NCBI RefSeq assembly: GCF_900094585.1
Contig: NZ_FMAG01000004.1
Span: forward strand, 186,001-250,000
From: Martinezella multihospitum
GTDB lineage: Bacteria; Pseudomonadota; Alphaproteobacteria; Rhizobiales; Rhizobiaceae
Reading direction: 5' to 3'
DNA length: 64,000 nucleotides
Every line of letters begins with the position of its first letter. The stretch's first letter is position 1. The notes under the pieces were generated by a model that worked only from the letters and a program-made list of their open reading frames with translations, was not told the DNA's origin and searched no databases. The position numbers and the translations under genes are program-made. This document shows, in pieces, positions 8,287-15,661 of the stretch.

Positions 8287-9516
8287 TCAGGCCCTCTTGA
8301 GGCGCTCTCTGAAAGCAAGCAGGATCAGACCGGCCATGGACGCAAAAGCCGCGCCGGCGACAAAGGTGCTGTCAGGTCCGATCCATTCCCAGAGCCCGCC
8401 GGCAAGGATGCTGGCGCATAATAGGGCAATTCCGGAAACGAGATTGAAGACCCCGAAAGCCGTTCCCCGCAGATTGCTCGGAGAGGCGTCGGCGACCAGC
8501 GTTGCAAAGATCCCTTGCGTGAAGCCCATATGGAAGCCCCAGAGCAAGACTCCCAGAGCCAGGCCAGGTAGCCCGGGAACGAAAGCCAGCGTCAGATCAG
8601 CTGCGACCAGGAGCCCGACGCCGATCAAAAGCAAGGTGACGCGGTCGACCCGGTCGGCAAGAACTCCGACCGGGTATGCGGATAGCGAATAGATGAAATT
8701 CATGCCGATCAGCACGAGCGGAATTAGCATGACTGGCATGTCGAGACTCTGGGCATCGAGCAACAGAAAGGCTTCGCTGAAGCGCGCAAGCGTAAAAATC
8801 GCCGCTACCCCCGTCACAAGCCAGTATGTGCCTGGAAGACGTAAGAGATCGGATTTTCGTAACGGAAATCTCGCGCTTTTGTCGCTGGGCGCCTTTGAAG
8901 GCTCCTTGACGAAGAAAAGAATGAGGCCGACCGCTACGAAGGCAGGGATGACGGCGGTCCAGAAAACCGTACTGAACTGATCCGAAGTCCACCACATGAG
9001 AAGCAGCGCGAGCGCTGGGCCGAGGAAGGCGCCGACCGTATCCAAAGACTGCCGCAGTCCGAAGCTTGCGCCGCGCACTTCGGGAGGTGAAATATCTGCG
9101 ATCAGGGCATCTCGCGGCGCACCGCGAATGCCCTTGCCGATACGGTCGATGAAACGCGCTGCTACAAGCCAGCCGATCGACGGCGCAATCGGAAAAATCG
9201 GTTTGGTCAGTGCGGCCATCCCATATCCCAGCAGGACCAGAAGCTTTCGCTTGCCGAGCCAATCGCTTATGGCTCCGGAGAATACTTTCGTGATCGCAGC
9301 GGTGGCTTCCGCGATGCCCTCGATGATGCCGACGGAAAGCGTCGAGGCTCCAAGAACGGTCACCATGTAGACAGGAAGCAGAGCGTGGATCATCTCGGAG
9401 GAGATGTCCATAAAAAGCGAGACGAAGCCCAGCGCCCAGACGCCACCGGGTATGGCTGGTGCCGGTCGCCGGCCTTTTGCGTTGACATCGACCACTGGTG
9501 GATCCTTTCGGCGCAT
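8287..9516 (-). CDS. MFS transporter paired with ChrB-like protein
   Basis: A 409-residue major-facilitator protein with about 12 membrane segments. TM1 starts near residue 25 (GVWALGFVSLFMDISSEM) and the loop after TM2 has SDWLGKRK, a variant of the MFS A-motif. The ATG at 9516-9514 lies only 5 bases after the stop of the ChrB-like gene, so the two are surely co-transcribed. By association with chromate-resistance families it may export an oxyanion or another toxic compound, but its substrate cannot be read from sequence. The frame is intact. Confidence 0.8.
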   Translation of the reverse strand: MRRKDPPVVDVNAKGRRPAPAIPGGVWALGFVSLFMDISSEMIHALLPVYMVTVLGASTLSVGIIEGIAEATAAITKVFSGAISDWLGKRKLLVLLGYGMAALTKPIFPIAPSIGWLVAARFIDRIGKGIRGAPRDALIADISPPEVRGASFGLRQSLDTVGAFLGPALALLLMWWTSDQFSTVFWTAVIPAFVAVGLILFFVKEPSKAPSDKSARFPLRKSDLLRLPGTYWLVTGVAAIFTLARFSEAFLLLDAQSLDMPVMLIPLVLIGMNFIYSLSAYPVGVLADRVDRVTLLLIGVGLLVAADLTLAFVPGLPGLALGVLLWGFHMGFTQGIFATLVADASPSNLRGTAFGVFNLVSGIALLCASILAGGLWEWIGPDSTFVAGAAFASMAGLILLAFRERLKRA

Positions 9517-9521
9517 CTTGT

Positions 9522-10064
9522 TCAGCCGCCTTTATTCTCTTCGTTGGCTTCGAAAACCTGGCGTGCATAATCGTCGAGCAGGGCTTCGCAGGCTTTGAGC
9601 TTTTCGGCGGCCGACCTTGCCAATTGCGCGCCGTAGAAATCGAGCTTCTTGATGCGCTCGAACCACTCCTGGAGCTTCCTCAGATCGGTGTCTTCTTCTT
9701 CGAGTTCGGCATAGGTGAACTTCTGCTTCGATATCTCCTTCGCGATTTCCTTTTCGAAATCGTCGCAGCGCCCGATGAATTCTTGGTAGAGCTCATCACG
9801 ATCTGCATTGAAGCGTTCGATCACTTTGTTGAGTTGAGCATCGTCGAGAGGTGCTGAGTCCAGCAACACGGATTCGCCACCCATCTCGGAGATATCCAGT
9901 TCCGACATCTTCAGCCGTCGTAGGTTCTCGTCGGTGCGGGGGAGGAGGCAAACCCCGTTCTGAAGATAGATGGCGCCCAAGCCCTTGAGGCGCCGCCACA
10001 AAGCGACCCTTCGAGCTGCAGGCTCCGAAGGCACCTTGTAGGTGAGCAAAATCCATTGGCTCAA
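9522..10064 (-). CDS. ChrB N-terminal-domain protein (chromate resistance family)
   Basis: A 180-residue soluble protein whose start (LLTYKVPSEPAARRVALWR) and length fit the ChrB N-terminal domain. A long charged coiled-coil-like region spans about 85-175. Full ChrB proteins add a C-terminal domain and regulate the ChrA transporter; here that domain is absent and no chrA lies nearby, so this is a stand-alone version paired with an MFS carrier. The only start in a good place is TTG at 10064-10062, preceded by AAAGAGAAA. A role in sensing chromate or other oxidants is inferred from the family. Confidence 0.75.
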   Translation of the reverse strand: MSQWILLTYKVPSEPAARRVALWRRLKGLGAIYLQNGVCLLPRTDENLRRLKMSELDISEMGGESVLLDSAPLDDAQLNKVIERFNADRDELYQEFIGRCDDFEKEIAKEISKQKFTYAELEEEDTDLRKLQEWFERIKKLDFYGAQLARSAAEKLKACEALLDDYARQVFEANEENKGG

Positions 10065-10503
10065 AACGTTTCTCTTTGCTGTTACGATCGTTACATTTCA
10101 TACATACCACATCGGTCATGAAATGGAACCTTCAACTGAACTTTTGGAAGAACTATTCCGTAGAAGATGACGCCGTCGTCTCTGCCTACAACGGCTGCTG
10201 CCAAAAGGACCGCGAGTGAGACTGGCGGTGCGCATCTTCGGACCGGCGTGCGGCGAAGCTCGCAACGATCTCACACGCGGCATGCAAGAGAGCGCAGCGT
10301 CGTTTTCGAGATCAGAGGTTTGTACCCTCTCGGCTGCGATCTCGACATCGCTATCGTTGATGAAATCCGCCGCGATAGGCGCAAAATGACTGTCGGATCT
10401 GCAGGTGCAAAGCCTCAGATCGGCTTTGGAAACGGTCAATTTCCAGCGTTCGTGACAGTGTCGGATGTCCAATCAGGCAGCTTGCGCCACTATTGGATCG
10501 AGG
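10065..10503. other. Intergenic stretch without a supported gene
   Basis: About 440 bases between the ChrB-like start and the terminator of the unknown protein at 10551. It must contain the promoter of the ChrB-MFS pair. Open frames on both strands exist (for example plus 10167-10673 and minus 10116-10472), but they have no recognisable domain and no ribosome site, and one runs antisense into a real gene. It could be a decayed gene. Confidence 0.5.
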
Positions 10504-10545
10504 TTGCTGACGCTGCTCTTGCGAGCCGCAGGGCAGCGTCAGCAA
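10504..10545 (-). terminator. Terminator-like 13-bp stem after the metal-locus minus operon
   Basis: TTGCTGACGCTGC (10504-10516) and GCAGCGTCAGCAA (10533-10545) pair perfectly around a 16-base loop. The stem starts 5 bases past the stop codon of the minus-strand gene ending at 10551. There is no U-tract on the minus strand, but the stem is long and GC-rich. Confidence 0.6.
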
Positions 10546-10550
10546 ATGCG

Positions 10551-11198
10551 TCAATTCGCCAGCAGTACGGGAATGCTGCGAACGGCCTCTTTTCCAGCTC
10601 GCGTGACGGAAATGCGTGCGTAGACGGCGTCCTTGATCTTGCCCTCCACGATCAGAGCCTTGCCAGTGCCTGACGTTGCAGTCTTCAGATTGCGGATCTG
10701 ATAGTCCTCGGCCCTGGGGCCGATGGCCTGGACGACGACTGCCTCGGCTTCGGGCGGCTCAATCGCCGCGCCACCCTTGATGAAAAAGAGCTCCCAGGTC
10801 GCCGGATCGATCGGCTTGACCTCCACCTTGAGATCGTCATCGAAGCCCGCCACCGAACCTCCATTCGGCCCGACGACCGCGTCGATTGGTGCTGCACCTG
10901 GCAGATAGGCCTCGCGCGTATGGAAGTGAGTGCCATGCCAGACACGGACACGGACGCGGTAGGCGCCTTCGACCCGTCCGCTGGCGACGACGGTCGAACC
11001 GTCGGGACCGGCGGAGATCGCTAGCGGGTGGATCTTTCCGGAAAGGTCGATCGCATCCGCTTCGATCTCATTGAGAGGCGGCGCCTTGTAGTCGGTTACG
11101 CCTGCCTCGCTGAAAGCGATCTCCCATTTGTCGGCGCCCTTGCCGACAATATCGACCATTTGGCCATGGCCCATATGAATCGAAGGCTGTTCGGACAT
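10551..11198 (-). CDS. Unknown protein with an internal domain duplication
   Basis: A 215-residue protein that I do not recognise. It appears to consist of two similar beta-rich halves: about 14-89 and 123-200. Each begins with a Trp-Glu segment (KWEIAFSEAG at 24; TWELFFIKGG at 134) and ends with a similar strand (RVEGAYRVRVRV at 75; KIKDAVYARISV at 187). The N-terminus has a His-containing stretch (IHMGHGQ), and HGTHFHTREA follows the first half. No signal peptide is evident. GAAGGAG precedes the chosen ATG. It is the last gene of the operon with the Ni/Co exporter, sensor and DedA protein, so a metal-linked role such as binding or delivery is inferred. Confidence 0.7.
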   Translation of the reverse strand: MSEQPSIHMGHGQMVDIVGKGADKWEIAFSEAGVTDYKAPPLNEIEADAIDLSGKIHPLAISAGPDGSTVVASGRVEGAYRVRVRVWHGTHFHTREAYLPGAAPIDAVVGPNGGSVAGFDDDLKVEVKPIDPATWELFFIKGGAAIEPPEAEAVVVQAIGPRAEDYQIRNLKTATSGTGKALIVEGKIKDAVYARISVTRAGKEAVRSIPVLLAN

Positions 11199-11301
11199 TT
11201 GACATTCTCCTTCCGTGATTTGCCAGTCTGTGGCGGTTTGCATTGCATCGTTATGAGCCGATCGCACTCACGCCGTCGCGGGAGAATGGACTCGTCGGTA
11301 A

Positions 11302-12000
11302 TCAAATGTGGCCGGGGCAGGCAGGGTGCTTGCCTCCGCAGCAATGATGGATGGCATGATCGGTCGATTTTGCCCGCGTTGCATTGGCCCCAGGAACCTT
11401 CCTCGTGACTGCTCCGGCGCCGAAGATCAGAAAAAGGGAGAAGGCGAGCACAGCGGCACCTCTCTCCATATATCCGACACTGTCGAGTTCCGCGGCGCCG
11501 ATTGCCGCCAGCCAGCCCGGCAACAGCATGACGAGGCTCCAGACGACTGCTGAAGCTATGTTCGCAAGCTGGAATCGCCGATGGTCCATCGCCATCATGC
11601 CGGCCACCAGGGGAACCGTTGAACGAACGGGGCCGAGAAAGCGCCCGAAGAAGACCGAGGAAGCGCCATGTCTGCGAAAGAAAAGACGGGCTCTGGCCAT
11701 GCCGGATTTGTACCGGGCGAGCGGCCACCGATCGGCAAGGCCCCGCCCCGCCCATCGACCGATCCAGTATGAAACAGCGTCTCCAAGAATAGCGCCAATG
11801 ATCGTTGCAGTGACGATGGGTATGGGCTGAACTGCGCCGGCACCGATAAGTCCTCCGAGAATGACCATCAACGCGGTGGCAGGGATCGCAAACCCGATTA
11901 TGACGAGCGATTCCCCGAACGCGATCAGACCTGCAGCCAGGAACGCATACGTCTGGTGGTATTCGATAAAGTCAGCGATATGCCCGGCGAGCTGTTCCAT
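11302..12000 (-). CDS. DedA-family membrane protein with His/Cys-rich tail
   Basis: A 232-residue VTT/DedA protein with the conserved GESLVIIGFAIPAT start region, the FGRFLGPVRSTVPLVAGMM motif near the middle, and several membrane segments. DedA proteins are membrane lipid transporters/scramblase-like and affect envelope homeostasis and resistance. Unusually, the last 19 residues hold five His and three Cys, including HHCC and a Cys in PACPG, a likely metal-binding tail. The ATG at 12000 gives the normal DedA N-terminus; a longer frame upstream is not DedA-like. It lies directly downstream of the DmeR-like sensor in the same operon. Confidence 0.85.
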   Translation of the reverse strand: MEQLAGHIADFIEYHQTYAFLAAGLIAFGESLVIIGFAIPATALMVILGGLIGAGAVQPIPIVTATIIGAILGDAVSYWIGRWAGRGLADRWPLARYKSGMARARLFFRRHGASSVFFGRFLGPVRSTVPLVAGMMAMDHRRFQLANIASAVVWSLVMLLPGWLAAIGAAELDSVGYMERGAAVLAFSLFLIFGAGAVTRKVPGANATRAKSTDHAIHHCCGGKHPACPGHI

Positions 12001-12102
12001 TGGGGATCCTTCAGCGAGTTTTGATCGCTCCGGTCGATGACCTTGTCGTGTCACGTGTCGATCCGGCTGGGGCCTTTCCGCCGACACGACCTGCATCGGC
12101 AG

Positions 12103-12489
12103 CTAGAGATACTTGGTGATCGCTTTGAACTCGTCTATCGGGCGGCGCTCCTCATGCGTCAGAGTTCCGACGACATCTTCCAGGCAATGATCGAGATGAT
12201 CTTGTATGAGAGCTTTCTTAGCCTGCACGATCGCCTTTTCGACTGCGGAGAGCTGCTGGGCGATGTCGATGCATTCCCTTCCGCTATCGATCATCTGGAC
12301 GACGGTATGAAGGTGCCCTTCGGCACGCCTCAACCGTTTGGCAATTGCTTCATGATGATGATGGATGCTGTGACCATTGTCAGCCTTGCCTGAATGTGCC
12401 GGCAAGGCATGTTCCGACAAGGATTCGGATGATGAGCCTGAACTTGTTCCTAATGCGATTTGGGAACGAACTGCAGTCTTCGAAGGCAT
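12103..12489 (-). CDS. DmeR/RcnR-like metal-sensing repressor (CsoR family)
   Basis: A 128-residue all-helical repressor of the CsoR/RcnR family. From about residue 47 onward it closely resembles rhizobial DmeR. The expected metal ligands are present: Cys73, His98 and Cys102, the Cys-His-Cys pattern of CsoR/InrS rather than the Cys-His-His of RcnR, plus His59. The first 45 residues are an extra low-complexity arm ending in a His run (HSIHHHH), absent from the paralogue at 21257. Of several nearby ATGs, 12489 has the best spacing from AAAGGA. It lies between exporter and DedA genes; it probably represses this operon by binding the operator at 14454-14472 and releases it on Ni or Co. Confidence 0.88.
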   Translation of the reverse strand: MPSKTAVRSQIALGTSSGSSSESLSEHALPAHSGKADNGHSIHHHHEAIAKRLRRAEGHLHTVVQMIDSGRECIDIAQQLSAVEKAIVQAKKALIQDHLDHCLEDVVGTLTHEERRPIDEFKAITKYL

Positions 12490-12555
12490 ATTCATCATTC
12501 CTTTGACGTGACTATCTCGAGTTTCGCCGGCCGATCGTGCCAAGACTCATCCTCC

Positions 12556-13755
12556 TTATTGAACGTTGGTTGCTGCACCTGCTCCGGACTGCAGGAGGCT
12601 GGCGGCGTTCTCTACCGGTTCGTGATGAGGGTTCATAATGCCGTTGACGCCGTGATAGCCCATGTAAAGTCCGACAAGCACGATGACGGCGCTGGAGAAA
12701 TAGGGCGCGCGGGCAGCGGCGCTCGATAGCCACGAAAACTTCTGGGTCGCCTTGCGCACACCGATTGCGGCGGCGGCACCGACCATGACGAGCGTGATGG
12801 CCAGGCCAATCGAGAAACACAGGACGAGAACGGCACCCAGCGAAATCTCCTTGAGCTGCAGGCAGAGGAGGAGGACTGTAATTGCCGCGGGGCAGGGTAT
12901 CAGGCCGCCGGTCAGTCCGAACAGGATGATCTGTCCGGTCGTGACCTGACGGTTGGCGAACCGCTTGCGGATGTCGTTCGCATGGGACAGGGCATGGGCA
13001 TCCTGGTAGCCCTCGGTGGCGAGATTGACGCCGCCGTCGGATGTTTTGGCCTCTGCCGAATCCGTCAGGAAAGAGACGTCGTAGTCGTGTTCGTGGTCGC
13101 CGTGATCGAGGCTGAGGCGAGCCATGAAATCAATGGGTTCGGCGATGGTTTCGACGGACTCCATGTAGCCATTGCGGTCGACGAAGGAGAATTTCTGCTT
13201 CGTGCCATCGGGGCGTTCCGTGGTCAAGGTGACATACTCGGCCGTCCAGTTGTCGCCGCTGACGACCTGCAGGCGCCAGAAGGCCGGCCGTTCCTTCGAG
13301 ATTTCCATCGACATGAACCCGTGGCCGGTATCGATGCGCTGCGCCGGAATTGTCTTGTCACGGGTCTGTTCCCACTCGGCGACGTCGCGTTCATATTGCT
13401 TGGCCGCGCGCTGCTCCTTCCATGTCTGCCGGAACATCCAGGTGGCAACACCGATGATGATGACGGCCGAGGCAATCTGGAAATACGGTTCTGCCGTTTC
13501 GGCATCGAGACCGGAAAAAAGATACATTCCGCCGAGCGCGATCGCCCAAACGACCAGTGTGTGGGAGAATGTCGCCGCCAGCCCGAGCAGGACCGACTGG
13601 ACGACCGTTCCCCGTACGGCGACGATGAATGCGGCCATCATCGTCTTGGAGTGACCCGGTTCCAACCCGTGAAGGGCACCGAGGAGGATAGCGCTGGGGA
13701 TATAGAGCCATGCCGCGCCGCTTCCCTGGGCGACCAAAGAACTGAAGGATTCCAT
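12556..13755 (-). CDS. RcnA/NicO-family nickel-cobalt exporter
   Basis: A 399-residue integral membrane protein of the NicO family. The signature GALHGLEPGHSKTMMAAF is at 26-43, and the second motif GGLIPCPAA is at about 283-291. A soluble insert of about 160 residues (112-272) divides the two membrane halves. It contains a beta-rich segment and the acidic/His cluster DHGDHEHDYD near 217-226, in place of the pure His loop of E. coli RcnA. The insert makes this protein longer than E. coli RcnA (about 274 residues). The ATG at 13755 is preceded by GGAGA; a TTG 4 codons earlier is less likely. It should expel Ni2+/Co2+ and is clustered with its likely sensor. Confidence 0.9.
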   Translation of the reverse strand: MESFSSLVAQGSGAAWLYIPSAILLGALHGLEPGHSKTMMAAFIVAVRGTVVQSVLLGLAATFSHTLVVWAIALGGMYLFSGLDAETAEPYFQIASAVIIIGVATWMFRQTWKEQRAAKQYERDVAEWEQTRDKTIPAQRIDTGHGFMSMEISKERPAFWRLQVVSGDNWTAEYVTLTTERPDGTKQKFSFVDRNGYMESVETIAEPIDFMARLSLDHGDHEHDYDVSFLTDSAEAKTSDGGVNLATEGYQDAHALSHANDIRKRFANRQVTTGQIILFGLTGGLIPCPAAITVLLLCLQLKEISLGAVLVLCFSIGLAITLVMVGAAAAIGVRKATQKFSWLSSAAARAPYFSSAVIVLVGLYMGYHGVNGIMNPHHEPVENAASLLQSGAGAATNVQ

Positions 13756-13809
13756 AAGTTTCTCCAAGATGTGCTTCGAAGGAATGATTTCGTGATTGGT
13801 TTCACATGA

Positions 13810-14400
13810 TCATCGGAGGGCGGTGGCCTGCACTGCCTTGCCGTTGATCAGCTTGTCGAAATGAATGGTCTCGCCGTCATCGGCGAGCGCGGCATATTGC
13901 CTGGATTTCCAAAAGCCGACGGTTGCGACTGCATCGGAACTTGCATGGAGGTACATGCGCTCATAGCCCTTGGCGAGCGCGTCGGACTCACAAAGCGCGG
14001 CAAGCTTCTTGCCCAGGCCGTGAGCGCGCTTGTCCTTCCGCACGTAGAGACGCCATAGAGAGGCTACATTCGTGCCGTCGCCATAAAGATCGGCGAAGAG
14101 TGCCGCGCAGTTCGGCTTCCATCCAAGGTGCCGGATCCCCGTCGTGGCGATAATCTCGCTAGTTTCGTCTTCGACGATCCAGAAGGCACCACGGTTGGCG
14201 CTACTGAAATGATTTCCGCCGGGCGGAAGCAGGAGCGAGTCGAGGTCGCCATGCCAATCCGGCCTATAGTCGAAACCATAGAATTCCTTGATGACGTCGA
14301 GGCAGAATTCGCGTGCGCGAGCTGCGGTCTTGCCCGCCTCGTCACTCAGTTGCGTCAGAAGAAGCTGATTTGGAAAATTCGGACTTGTCAAGTCAAGCAT
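13810..14400 (-). CDS. GNAT-family N-acetyltransferase heading the Ni/Co efflux operon
   Basis: A 196-residue protein with a GNAT fold. The acetyl-CoA motif is LWRLYVRKDKRAHGLGKKL at about 117-135, containing the R/Q-x-x-G-x-G/A-like turn, followed by the beta-5/alpha-4 end typical of the family. The N-terminal half is less conserved. It is the promoter-proximal gene of the minus-strand metal operon: 54 bases separate its stop from the exporter start. The acetylated substrate is unknown; a role in modifying a metal ligand, amino acid or metallophore is only a suggestion from context. No strong ribosome site is seen before the ATG. Confidence 0.8.
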   Translation of the reverse strand: MLDLTSPNFPNQLLLTQLSDEAGKTAARAREFCLDVIKEFYGFDYRPDWHGDLDSLLLPPGGNHFSSANRGAFWIVEDETSEIIATTGIRHLGWKPNCAALFADLYGDGTNVASLWRLYVRKDKRAHGLGKKLAALCESDALAKGYERMYLHASSDAVATVGFWKSRQYAALADDGETIHFDKLINGKAVQATALR

Positions 14401-14451
14401 GGCAACGACCTATATGGGATATAGTCTGTATGTCCTGTCGATGATCGACTC

Positions 14452-14479
14452 TATATCCCCTCTAGGAGGATAGGATCAA
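14452..14479 (-). promoter_or_regulatory. Promoter with DmeR/RcnR-type operator for the efflux operon
   Basis: On the minus strand TTGATC (14479-14474) and GATATA (14457-14452) are spaced 16 bp, and the spacer is nearly filled by the imperfect palindrome TATCCCCTCTAGGAGGATA (14454-14472, plus-strand sense). The same 19-bp motif recurs at 14549-14567 and 21229-21247. Its C/G tract flanked by TA steps resembles operators of Ni/Co-sensing CsoR-family repressors. The predicted start would leave a leader of about 45 bases before the GNAT gene. A further 9-bp inverted repeat, GGGATATAG (14416-14424) with CTATATCCC (14451-14459), overlaps it. Confidence 0.65.
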
Positions 14480-14541
14480 GGTGTTTTTTACATCTTTGCC
14501 AATATTTCTATTGTTGACAATCCTACAATTGTGAATCCATC

Positions 14542-14569
14542 ATGACGATATGCCCTCCGGGGGGATAGC
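14542..14569 (+). promoter_or_regulatory. Candidate promoter and operator for the ABC importer operon
   Basis: The 19-bp site TATGCCCTCCGGGGGGATA at 14549-14567 matches the other two operators at 15 or 16 of 19 positions. It lies between an ATGACG -35-like element (14542) and GATAGC at 14564, the same arrangement as the other copies. It would drive the plus-strand operon starting at 14583 or 14717. A separate TTGACA lies at 14514 but lacks a good partner. Confidence 0.55.
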
Positions 14570-14582
14570 TTCTAAATCTAAG

Positions 14583-14720
14583 ATGGAATCCGAAGCGATG
14601 AAGCCTCTTCTTATCGGTCAGACACCTCCAGGAAGCCGACTGATGCGGGCAGGAGCCCGCTGCGAAGCGGATATCCTTCAGGCTGCATTCCATTGTAGCG
14701 GGCGAGGCGAGCGAACATGA
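14583..14720 (+). CDS. Possible 45-residue leader ORF
   Basis: An ATG at 14583 opens a 45-codon frame ending in a TGA whose bases overlap the ATG of the first permease gene, so translation could be coupled. It has no clear ribosome site and no known domain; it contains three Cys... two of them near the end of the frame. It fills the otherwise unexplained 150 bases between the operator at 14549 and the permease. It may equally be untranslated leader. Confidence 0.2.
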   Translation: MESEAMKPLLIGQTPPGSRLMRAGARCEADILQAAFHCSGRGERT

Positions 14721-15661
14721 TGAAAATCCTGCTGCAGCGTCTTGCCTTCCTAACCGCCACGACATTCGTGGTTTCCATTCTCGCCTTCCTTGTTCCCTAT
14801 GTGAGCGGCGGAGACCCTGTGCGGACCATCCTTCAGTCGCGCGTCGGCGACCTTGCGGTCGACCAGGACGCTGTAGACGCGCTGAGAATGAAATTGGGGC
14901 TCGATCGGCCGCTACACGAGCAATACGGGATTTGGCTCGCCGATGCGCTGCGAGGGGATCTGGGAATTTCGTTCGCCAACAAGATGCCCGTGGAAGGCGA
15001 AGTTGCACGTGCGCTGGGCGTTTCGGCAACCCTGGCGGCTGTTTCCCTGGCCTTCGCCCTTCTGTTGGCTTTTCCGCTCGGCACATTGAGCGCGATACGT
15101 CCCGGCGGGCGGTTCGATACCGCTGCGACTTTCGTGACGCAGACCTTCGTCGCGGTCCCGGAATACTGGATGGCTCCGATGGCCATCCTTCTCTTCTCCC
15201 TCCATCTTGGCGTTCTTCCGTCTGCGGGGTGGCGGGGTCCGTCCTCGGTAATCATGCCCGCTCTCGTGCTGTCATTGCGTCCCATGGCCTATTTCACACG
15301 GGTTACCCGCGCCGCCATGATCGACGTGCTGAGCGCACCCTACATCACGGCTGCCCTGTCGCGCGGATTGAACATGCGGCAGACCGTCTTGCATCACGGT
15401 GTGCGCAATGGGGTCATGCCCGTGCTGACACTTTTTGCAATGTGGCTGGCTGGTCTTCTCGGTGGTTCGGTGGTCGTCGAGGTGATCTTCTCGATCCCAG
15501 GTATGGGGCGTCTGCTCTACGAGGCGGTGATCAACAAGGACATTCCGATGCTGCAGGGCGGTTTCGTCTGCATCGTCATCTTGTCCGTGGTGATCACCAC
15601 GGTCGCTGACCTCCTGCATATGTTCATCAACCCTGCCGTGAGGGCCGGCCATGTCCACTAG
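14717..15661 (+). CDS. ABC transporter permease, dipeptide/nickel type (DppB/NikB-like)
   Basis: A 314-residue permease with six membrane segments. The first is at 10-30, a periplasmic loop with GLDRPLHEQYGIWLADALRGDLG follows, and the EAA coupling loop (SRGLNMRQTVLHHGVRNGVMPVL) is near 216-238. Together with the downstream permease it forms the channel of a peptide/opine/nickel family importer. It is the first gene of an operon of permease, permease, GntR, ATPase, ATPase and binding protein. Its promoter region carries a metal-sensor-type operator, which favours a nickel or metal-chelate substrate over simple peptides. Confidence 0.88.
   Translation: MMKILLQRLAFLTATTFVVSILAFLVPYVSGGDPVRTILQSRVGDLAVDQDAVDALRMKLGLDRPLHEQYGIWLADALRGDLGISFANKMPVEGEVARALGVSATLAAVSLAFALLLAFPLGTLSAIRPGGRFDTAATFVTQTFVAVPEYWMAPMAILLFSLHLGVLPSAGWRGPSSVIMPALVLSLRPMAYFTRVTRAAMIDVLSAPYITAALSRGLNMRQTVLHHGVRNGVMPVLTLFAMWLAGLLGGSVVVEVIFSIPGMGRLLYEAVINKDIPMLQGGFVCIVILSVVITTVADLLHMFINPAVRAGHVH

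Noticed and set aside
10167..10673. 168-codon plus-strand open frame beside the metal locus
   Set aside because: Its second half is antisense to a real gene and crosses the terminator stem; no ribosome site or domain.
14480..14716. Riboswitch (Ni/Co or cobalamin type) before the importer operon
   Set aside because: No conserved box or multi-helix fold could be recognised; the 19-bp operator explains metal control more simply.
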